The translations under genes and the position numbers were made by a program. From contig CAMBZE010000002.1 in NCBI GenBank assembly GCA_945872425.1, forward strand, positions 1 through 64,000: DNA of 64,000 bases, written 5' to 3'. Below the pieces are notes generated by a model. The model worked only from the letters and a program-made list of their open reading frames with translations. It was not told the DNA's origin and ran no database searches. Shown in pieces: positions 56,920-64,000 of the stretch (within the stretch, counting starts at the first letter, position 1; each line of letters starts with the position of its first letter). This DNA is from Methylotenera oryzisoli (GTDB taxonomy: Bacteria > Pseudomonadota > Gammaproteobacteria > Burkholderiales > Methylophilaceae).

Positions 56920-58274
56920 GCAGGCAGCTCCTTCAAGCGTTTCACGGTACTCACAAATACTTCCGCACGCTGCACATAATTTTTGAACATATCAAAGCTG
57001 GCGCAGGCTGGGGATAACAAAACTGCATCGCCCACTTGTGCCAGCTTTTTGGCGATATTGACCGCCTCGGGTAAATCTACAGCGCGATACAAAGGCACGT
57101 CTGTGTGCAGCAATTCTGCTTCAATCAATGCTGCATCGCGCCCGATCAGTACCACTGCGCGTGCGTTTTCACTGACGGCCTCTTTAAGCGGTGAAAAATC
57201 CTGTCCCTTGCCATCACCGCCCGCAATCAACACTACTTTTTGGGGCAATCCTGAGAGGGCCGCGCAAGTCGCGCCGACATTAGTGCCTTTAGAGTCATCG
57301 TAATAATCAACGTCATGGATGTTGGCAACCCACTCCACACGATGTGGCAAGCCCTTAAAGTTGTACAATGCCTGCATGATCGGTGCATAATCCATGCCTA
57401 TACTGCGGCATAGCGCAATGGCCGCCAAAGCATTGGCTACATTATGCAAACCTGCAATCTTCAGATCCTGCACATTCATCAAATCATGCTCACCACAAGC
57501 AAGCCAGGTTTCGCCTTGTGCCTGCCTCAAACCATAACCATGCTCATCTTCGGGGGCATCGAGACCAAAAGTCACCTGCGCCAGTTTCGAGCGCGCCATC
57601 ATCATGCTCCACGCGTCATCGCGATTAAGCACTTGTAATTTTGCGTTGTAGAAAATGCGCGCTTTTGCAATCGCATATGCTTGCATGCTGTCATATCTAT
57701 CCATATGATCTTCAGAGAGATTCAGCATGGTTGCCGCATCCACCTGCAAATTACCGGTGGCTTCCAATTGAAAACTTGATAGTTCCAGCACATAAACATC
57801 TGGCGTTTCCATACTCAATGCATCCAGCACCGGCAACCCGATATTGCCCGCGACGATTGTTTTTAACCCGGCAGCCTTGCACATTTCACCGACCAAAGTC
57901 GTGACTGTGGTTTTACCATTTGCGCCTGTAATAGCGATGACCTTAGCGCCACTTGGGCGATATTGTGCAAACAGCTCTACATCACCCACCACTTCAACGC
58001 CACGCTTGATTACAGACTGAATCTCAGGCTCACTCAACGCCACACCCGGACTTGCAACCACCAAATCAATACCTTTGAATATTTCAGCAGTAAATGCACC
58101 ACTAACAATACGCACCTCAGGCAACTCAGTTTTTAATACCTCAATCCCTGGCGGATGATCGCGTGTATCAGCAACAGACAAGCGAGCGCCTTGGCGATTT
58201 AGCCAACGCAAGGCAGACAGGCCGGTATCTCCCAGCCCCAGCACCAATACTTGTTTGTTCTTAAGTTCTATCAT
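56916..58274 (-). CDS. murD: UDP-N-acetylmuramoylalanine--D-glutamate ligase
   Basis: [35 protein letters not shown]. Confidence 0.98.
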   Translation of the reverse strand: MIELKNKQVLVLGLGDTGLSALRWLNRQGARLSVADTRDHPPGIEVLKTELPEVRIVSGAFTAEIFKGIDLVVASPGVALSEPEIQSVIKRGVEVVGDVELFAQYRPSGAKVIAITGANGKTTVTTLVGEMCKAAGLKTIVAGNIGLPVLDALSMETPDVYVLELSSFQLEATGNLQVDAATMLNLSEDHMDRYDSMQAYAIAKARIFYNAKLQVLNRDDAWSMMMARSKLAQVTFGLDAPEDEHGYGLRQAQGETWLACGEHDLMNVQDLKIAGLHNVANALAAIALCRSIGMDYAPIMQALYNFKGLPHRVEWVANIHDVDYYDDSKGTNVGATCAALSGLPQKVVLIAGGDGKGQDFSPLKEAVSENARAVVLIGRDAALIEAELLHTDVPLYRAVDLPEAVNIAKKLAQVGDAVLLSPACASFDMFKNYVQRAEVFVSTVKRLKELPA

Positions 58275-58311
58275 TATTTATTTCACTATTTTTTAGCTAG
58301 GCTAATTTTCA

Positions 58312-59415
58312 TTACCTGATTTTCAAACTCGCCAAACCAATCAGCACCAGCATCATGCTGACAATCCAGAAACGCACGACCACTTGTGTTTCCTTCCAAC
58401 CCTTTTCTTCATAATGATGATGCAACGGCGCCATCAAAAAAATACGTTGGCCGGTGCCCGTTTTGTACTTGGTGTATTTGAAATAGCTCACTTGAGCTGC
58501 CACAGACAGTGTTTCCATGACAAACACCCCACCCATAATGAACAATACGATTTCCTGACGCACAATCACCGCCACTATTCCCAGCGCAGCACCAAGCGCC
58601 AATGCACCTACGTCGCCCATAAATACTTCTGCTGGATACGCGTTAAACCACAAGAATCCCAATCCGGCACCTACCATCGCGGCACAAAACACCATCAGTT
58701 CACCCGCACCCGGCACATATGGAATAGCCAAATATTTAGCAAAATAAAAGTGCCCAGTCACATAAGCAAAAATCGCCAAGGCACCTGCCACCATCACAGT
58801 TGGCAGAATCGCCAGTCCATCCAGACCATCGGTCAGGTTGACTGCATTGCTGCTACCCACCACCACCAGATAGGTCAGCACAATGAACGCCAAACCACTC
58901 ATTGGAATCATCAGGCTTTTGAAAAATGGGATTAACAAGGTTGTTTCTGCCGGTGTAACCGCTGTTTGCTGCAAAAACACCGCTACGCCAAAACCCACTA
59001 CAGACTGCCAGAAATATTTCTCTTTAGCGGACAAGCCCTTGGGATTGCGATGCACCACCTTGCGCCAATCATCCACCCAGCCAATGACACCAAAACCCAG
59101 CGTGGTAAATAACACCACCCACACAAATCTGTTACTTAAATCCGCCCATAACAAAGTAGAGATCGCAATTGCCACCAATATCAGCGCGCCGCCCATGGTG
59201 GGTGTGCCCGCTTTAATCAAATGTGTTTGCGGACCATCGTCACGCACTGCCTGACCTACTTTGTAATAAGTGAGCTTACGAATCAAGCCCGGGCCGACCA
59301 CAAATGAAATCGTCAAGGCAGTGAGCGTAGCCAGCACAGCACGCAATGTGATGTAGTCAAACACATGAAATCCACGTATATCTTTTGCCAACCATTGCGC
59401 CAATTCGAGTAACAT
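58312..59415 (-). CDS. mraY: Phospho-N-acetylmuramoyl-pentapeptide transferase
   Basis: [28 protein letters not shown]. Confidence 0.98.
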   Translation of the reverse strand: MLLELAQWLAKDIRGFHVFDYITLRAVLATLTALTISFVVGPGLIRKLTYYKVGQAVRDDGPQTHLIKAGTPTMGGALILVAIAISTLLWADLSNRFVWVVLFTTLGFGVIGWVDDWRKVVHRNPKGLSAKEKYFWQSVVGFGVAVFLQQTAVTPAETTLLIPFFKSLMIPMSGLAFIVLTYLVVVGSSNAVNLTDGLDGLAILPTVMVAGALAIFAYVTGHFYFAKYLAIPYVPGAGELMVFCAAMVGAGLGFLWFNAYPAEVFMGDVGALALGAALGIVAVIVRQEIVLFIMGGVFVMETLSVAAQVSYFKYTKYKTGTGQRIFLMAPLHHHYEEKGWKETQVVVRFWIVSMMLVLIGLASLKIR

Positions 59416-59434
59416 TTTTTATCTCCCAATATGC

Positions 59435-62332
59435 TTATTTATTGTGGGCTACCAACAAATTCACCACACGTTCCATTTGCATAAAACGCGAACCTTTTAC
59501 CAATACCGTGGTGCCGTTGGCGAGTTGCGGCAATACCGCCTCAGCAATTTCCTGCGGGGAACTAAAGTGCTGCGCACCGGCGCCGAACGCTTTCACCATC
59601 TCCACACTTAGCCCCCCTAGGCAATACAGGGTTGTCAGCCCTGCTGCTTTGGCGTAAGCACCGATTTCAGCATGCATGCTTTTAGCATCAGCGCCCAGTT
59701 CACCCATGTCACCCAGCACCAGAATCTTTTCTCCCGCGAGCTTGGTTAGCACATTAACCGCTGCCATCATCGAGTCAGGATTCGCGTTGTAAGTGTCATC
59801 AATGATGACTGCGGCGTTGATGCCGACTTTGCGCTCTAAACGGCCATAGACACCGCTAAAACTTTCCAACCCTTTGGCAATATCTGCGTTAGAAACGCCC
59901 AAGGCATAAGCTGCGGCACTTGCTGCCAGCGCGTTGCTAATGTTATGTGCGCCTTGCACCTGTAGTTTGAAATTTACTCGGCCATTCGGTGTGCTTAAAT
60001 TGATTAAGCTAAAACCATCTGCTTCTTGATAAGTCGCAGTGACATCCGCCTGTGCATTTAAGCCAAAAGTCACGATTTTTCTTTGCGCATTTAACGATTG
60101 CCAGTAAGCGGAAAAATCGCTATCTGCGTTAATGACAGCAACGCCATCCTCTTGCAAGCCTGCAAAAATCTCGCCTTTGGCTTTGGCAATATTTTCACGC
60201 GAACCCAATTCGCCAATATGCGCCGACCCTGCGTTGTTGATCACCGCCACATTTGGCCTGGCAATCCGCGTTAAATAATCAATCTCGCCCAAATGATTCA
60301 TGCCCATTTCAACCACAACGTATGCATGGCTCGCGTTCATTTTGAGTAAAGTCAGCGGCAAACCAATATCGTTGTTCAAGTTGCCATCAGTGGCATGTAC
60401 CTTATCTTTACCTTTACTTGCGGCACTCAAAATCGCAGTGAGCATTTCTTTGGTAGTGGTTTTGCCGTTGCTGCCGGTAATGGCAGTCACAGGCGCATTA
60501 AATTTGTCGCGCCAATATTTGGCCAATTCACCCAGTGCCAGGCGCGTGTCCCGCACCAGCAATACCGGCTGAACTTCTATCGCCGCATCAGACAACATGA
60601 CGGCGGCGGCACCCTTTTTAATTGCTTCTGCTGCAAATGTGTTGCCATCAAAATTTGTACCTTTAAGCGCCACAAACAATTGGCCAGCCTTGATATTGCG
60701 ACTATCGCTACCCACACTATCAAACTGAATATCTGCACCTGTGTGCTTTGCGTTAAGCGCAATGGCTGCTTCTGATAAAACCATCATCTTGCTGCCCTGT
60801 TGTTTGAGCTCGCTTGCATTCAATGCGCTCTGGTTAAGCGCGGCCTTATTCAATGCGCTCTGATTGAGCGCGGCCTTATTCAATGCGCTCTGATTGAGCG
60901 CATTCTTCGCCACTTCAACATCACTGAATGGCATTTTTATTCCAGCCACTTCCTGATAATTTTCATGCCCTTTACCAGCCAACAACACAATGTCGCCTTT
61001 GCCGGCTGAGCATACGGTTTGTGCAATAGCACGCGCACGGTCAGGCTCAATCAAGGGGGGCTTAGTCATACCACTCACCACTTGCTGAATAATGTGATCC
61101 GGGTTTTCACTACGTGGATTATCTGAAGTTACAATCACGCTGTCGGCTAATTTAGCGGCGACCGCCCCCATCAATGGGCGCTTGCCTGCATCACGATCAC
61201 CGCCGCAGCCAAACACGCAAATCAGCTTGCCTTGAACTTGCTCGCGCAAAGTTGACAGTACTTTCTCCAGGGCATCAGGGGTGTGTGCGTAATCAACAAC
61301 CACCAATGGCTTTTCACCACCGCCTAATTGCTGCATGCGTCCTGGTACCGACCTGATTTTTGCAATCGCAGCAACGGCCTCTTGCAGGTCCACATCCAAG
61401 GCCAACAAGGTTGCCAGCACCGCCAACACGTTATAGGCATTAAAGCGCCCCAGCACCGGAGCGTTGATAAGCGCACACCCTTGCGACGTTGTCACTTGCA
61501 TGGTTAACCCTTGCTGATGCAATTGCAAAGCCGTACCGCGCACATCCCCTTGCGTTAAACCGTAAGTCATCAATGGCTTACCTTGCGCTTTGAGTGAAGC
61601 AGCAACACTTTGCCCAAACGCATCATCCAGGTTGAGTATTGCCATGCCCAAACCCTGCCAGGTAAACAATTGCTGCTTCGCTGCCGCGTAATCTTCCATG
61701 GTTTTGTGATAATCCAGATGATCACGACTCAAATTAGTTAATACCGCCAAATCAAACTCCACACCATTGACTCGACCTTGATGTAGGCCGTGTGACGACA
61801 CCTCCATGGCCACGGCATCGGCGCCATGCTGCACAAAATCAGCCAGCATCGCCTGTAGCAAAACCGCATCGGGCGTAGTATTAGTAGCTTCAGCCAAATC
61901 TGAGCCCTGCGCATCGACAAAGCCATTACCTATCGTGCCAATTACGGCAGTTTTTTTACCCAAAGCAGTTAAAGCCTGCGCAATCCATTGGCTGACTGAA
62001 GTTTTACCATTGGTCCCCGTGACGCCTATCATGCTCAACTTGCGTGATGGGTACTGATGAAACTCCGCCGCTATTTGCCCGACTCGAGCTTTTAAGTCGC
62101 TCACAGCAACGTTGCTTACATCAAATGCAGGGTTCCAGACAAAACCCTTACTTTCCCACGCCACGCCGGTTGCACCAGCCTGAATAGCTTGTGCAATAAA
62201 GTTACGCCCGTCGCTATGTGCGCCCGGGTAAGCCAAAAACAGTGAACCAGCTTTTACTTGACGGCTATCTGCAGTCATCGAAGTGAAGTGCATCGTAGCG
62301 AAAAGTTGACTGAATGATGAAGGCAAGGTCAT
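59435..62332 (-). CDS. murE-murF: Bifunctional MurE-MurF fusion
   Basis: 965 aa continuous ORF: MurE part (ITGVTGTNGKTSVSQWIAQAL-type, DNPRSENP) and MurF part (ITGSNGKTTTKEMLTAIL, DDTYNANPDSM) joined by an ALNxx-repeat linker. Confidence 0.96.
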   Translation of the reverse strand: MTLPSSFSQLFATMHFTSMTADSRQVKAGSLFLAYPGAHSDGRNFIAQAIQAGATGVAWESKGFVWNPAFDVSNVAVSDLKARVGQIAAEFHQYPSRKLSMIGVTGTNGKTSVSQWIAQALTALGKKTAVIGTIGNGFVDAQGSDLAEATNTTPDAVLLQAMLADFVQHGADAVAMEVSSHGLHQGRVNGVEFDLAVLTNLSRDHLDYHKTMEDYAAAKQQLFTWQGLGMAILNLDDAFGQSVAASLKAQGKPLMTYGLTQGDVRGTALQLHQQGLTMQVTTSQGCALINAPVLGRFNAYNVLAVLATLLALDVDLQEAVAAIAKIRSVPGRMQQLGGGEKPLVVVDYAHTPDALEKVLSTLREQVQGKLICVFGCGGDRDAGKRPLMGAVAAKLADSVIVTSDNPRSENPDHIIQQVVSGMTKPPLIEPDRARAIAQTVCSAGKGDIVLLAGKGHENYQEVAGIKMPFSDVEVAKNALNQSALNKAALNQSALNKAALNQSALNASELKQQGSKMMVLSEAAIALNAKHTGADIQFDSVGSDSRNIKAGQLFVALKGTNFDGNTFAAEAIKKGAAAVMLSDAAIEVQPVLLVRDTRLALGELAKYWRDKFNAPVTAITGSNGKTTTKEMLTAILSAASKGKDKVHATDGNLNNDIGLPLTLLKMNASHAYVVVEMGMNHLGEIDYLTRIARPNVAVINNAGSAHIGELGSRENIAKAKGEIFAGLQEDGVAVINADSDFSAYWQSLNAQRKIVTFGLNAQADVTATYQEADGFSLINLSTPNGRVNFKLQVQGAHNISNALAASAAAYALGVSNADIAKGLESFSGVYGRLERKVGINAAVIIDDTYNANPDSMMAAVNVLTKLAGEKILVLGDMGELGADAKSMHAEIGAYAKAAGLTTLYCLGGLSVEMVKAFGAGAQHFSSPQEIAEAVLPQLANGTTVLVKGSRFMQMERVVNLLVAHNK
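60818..60907. repeat. Three tandem 30-bp repeats encoding the MurE-MurF linker
   Basis: Units 60818-60847, 60848-60877, 60878-60907: attcaatgcgctctgattgagcgcggcctt with few differences; minus-strand product KAALNQSALN. Confidence 0.95.
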
Positions 62333-64000
62333 ATGCTCTCCTTCACTTCTTCGCCATCAGCAGTAATCACCACATTATTGTTCGGGGCATCTTGCGGTAT
62401 AGCCAGCATGCGCAACGCATCTGCCATTACCGCGCTAAACACTGGCGCGGCTACTGTGCCGCCGTAATATTCACCGCTACTGGGGTCATCAATCATCACC
62501 GCCATAATCAGGCGCGGATCAGATGCAGGCGCCATGCCGACAAAAGAGCCTACATATTTATCTTTTTCGTAACCATGGTCACCCAACTTATGCGTCGTCC
62601 CGGTTTTACCTGCAACGCGATAACCCAGCACTTGCGCCTTGAGCGCGGTACCGCCGGGTAACACAACAAGTTCCAGCATATCTTTAACATCATGTGCAGT
62701 TTTCGCCGTAAACACTTGCGTACCGACAGGCGCGTCTTTCAGTTTAAGTAAGGACACCGGCTTCAACTCGCCATCATTCGCGAACACCGTGTAAGCCCTG
62801 GCTAACTGCAGTAAAGTGACGCTAATCCCGTGACCATAAGACATGGTCGCCTGTTCAATAGGACGCCACGTTTTGTAGTCGCGCAACCTGCCGGAAGCCT
62901 CACCGGGAAAACCAATACGTGTTTTTGTACCAAACCCAATTTGATTAAACACACCCCACATATATTGGCGGTCAAGTGACAATGCCATCTTGACTGCACC
63001 CACGTTAGATGATTTTTGTATCACCTCCGCTACTGTCAACACTCCGTGCGGATGTGCATCATGAATCGTTGCAGGGCCAATTTTCATGTACCCTGGCGCC
63101 GTCTGAATTTTGGTATCTGACTGATATTGTCCTGACTCCAAAGCCGCAGCAGCCGTCACTGTCTTCATGGTAGAGCCTGGCTCGAAAACATCGGTAATGG
63201 CGCGATTACGCGATTTACCTTGAATATTCACAGGATTATTCGGGTTATAGGTCGGTACGTTCGCCATGGCGAGCACCTCACCGGTTTTGGCATCCAAAAC
63301 AATCGCGGCACCCGCTTTTGCCTTAAATTTCTCAACCGCTTTCACTAATTCACGATACGCCAAGTACTGGATTCTATAATCAATGGACAGCATGACATCA
63401 TGGCCATCTTGCGGAACCTTGACTGCCTCTAAATCATCAATAATATGATTAGCTCTATCTCTAATAACACGGCGACTTCCGCTTTTACCTGAAAGCGAGT
63501 CGTTCATGGTCAGCTCAAAACCCTCTTGACCTTTATCATCAATATCTGTGAAGCCAACCAAGTGTGCGGTCACCTCACCCGCCGGATACTGGCGTTTATA
63601 TTCGCGCTTCAAATAAACCCCAGGAATTTCAAGCTGCATTACCTCTGCCGCTAACCCAGGCGAAACACGACGTTTTAAATACACAAACTCGCGCTCACTG
63701 TTAGCAAGCTTTTTATCTACCACCTCATTTTTTATGCCTAACAACTCCGCAAGTTTCTTGGTTTGAGTTGTACTGATTTTCACATCGGATGGATTTGCCC
63801 ACACCGATTCCACTGGAGCACTATCCGCCAGCAACTCGCCATGTCTATCCACTATCCTTCCACGATGCGCAGGCAAAGTCAGCGTGCGACTGTAACGCGC
63901 ATCACCTTTCTCTTGCAAAAAACGCTTATGAAATACTTGCAGATACGCGCCACGCCCTAATAATGCGGCAAAGCCCAGCAATACCATCACCAATAAAACG
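62329..64000 (-). CDS. ftsI: Peptidoglycan transpeptidase FtsI (PBP3), N-terminus beyond the window edge
   Basis: PAHRGRIVDRHGELLADSAP; FEPGSTMKTVT; SSNVGAVKMAL; AGKTGTTHK; frame open past 63993. Confidence 0.97.
   Translation of the reverse strand, partial: VLLVMVLLGFAALLGRGAYLQVFHKRFLQEKGDARYSRTLTLPAHRGRIVDRHGELLADSAPVESVWANPSDVKISTTQTKKLAELLGIKNEVVDKKLANSEREFVYLKRRVSPGLAAEVMQLEIPGVYLKREYKRQYPAGEVTAHLVGFTDIDDKGQEGFELTMNDSLSGKSGSRRVIRDRANHIIDDLEAVKVPQDGHDVMLSIDYRIQYLAYRELVKAVEKFKAKAGAAIVLDAKTGEVLAMANVPTYNPNNPVNIQGKSRNRAITDVFEPGSTMKTVTAAAALESGQYQSDTKIQTAPGYMKIGPATIHDAHPHGVLTVAEVIQKSSNVGAVKMALSLDRQYMWGVFNQIGFGTKTRIGFPGEASGRLRDYKTWRPIEQATMSYGHGISVTLLQLARAYTVFANDGELKPVSLLKLKDAPVGTQVFTAKTAHDVKDMLELVVLPGGTALKAQVLGYRVAGKTGTTHKLGDHGYEKDKYVGSFVGMAPASDPRLIMAVMIDDPSSGEYYGGTVAAPVFSAVMADALRMLAIPQDAPNNNVVITADGEEVKESI

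Noticed and set aside
58384-58935. 183-aa plus-strand ORF
   Set aside because: Antisense to mraY; His/Gln-rich shadow frame.
60818-60907. Possible CRISPR array or pentapeptide-repeat domain
   Set aside because: The 30-bp units are directly contiguous with no spacers and lie in frame in a coding sequence; the ALNxx periodicity does not match the A(D/N)LXX pentapeptide consensus.

Overview
The window is a 64 kb chromosomal segment of a betaproteobacterium. Gene content and order look like a methylotroph of the Methylophilaceae type, but that is inference from protein sequence and synteny only. Most of it is core genome: rpsT; purEK; proB-obgE-rpmA-rplU opposite ispB; pilD-coaE-zapD; argJ; cysS; ppiA/ppiB-lpxH; tRNA-Arg(CCG); apaH; an olsBA-like pair; phoBR; ribH-nusB; tkt-gap-pgk; argA-argB; slmA; cca-slt; and a long dcw cluster from ftsI to lpxC. 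I found no prophage, IS element or CRISPR array. Main observations: (1) a 536-aa ORF fusing an N-terminal XRE-type helix-turn-helix domain to a full-length N-acetylglutamate synthase (ArgA), preceded by two related dyads 30 bp apart that sit on a good predicted sigma-70 promoter, a candidate autoregulatory enzyme-repressor; (2) a triple 11-bp-phased Pho-box array upstream of the olsBA-like pair, plus a Pho box upstream of phoB; (3) a MurE-MurF fusion whose linker is encoded by three tandem 30-bp palindromic repeats (KAALNQSALN); (4) a nested stem-loop cluster between slmA and a DUF2788-like gene; (5) a 29-bp palindrome directly upstream of a PfkB-family kinase start; (6) a 13-bp-arm inverted repeat within the first codons of lpxH.
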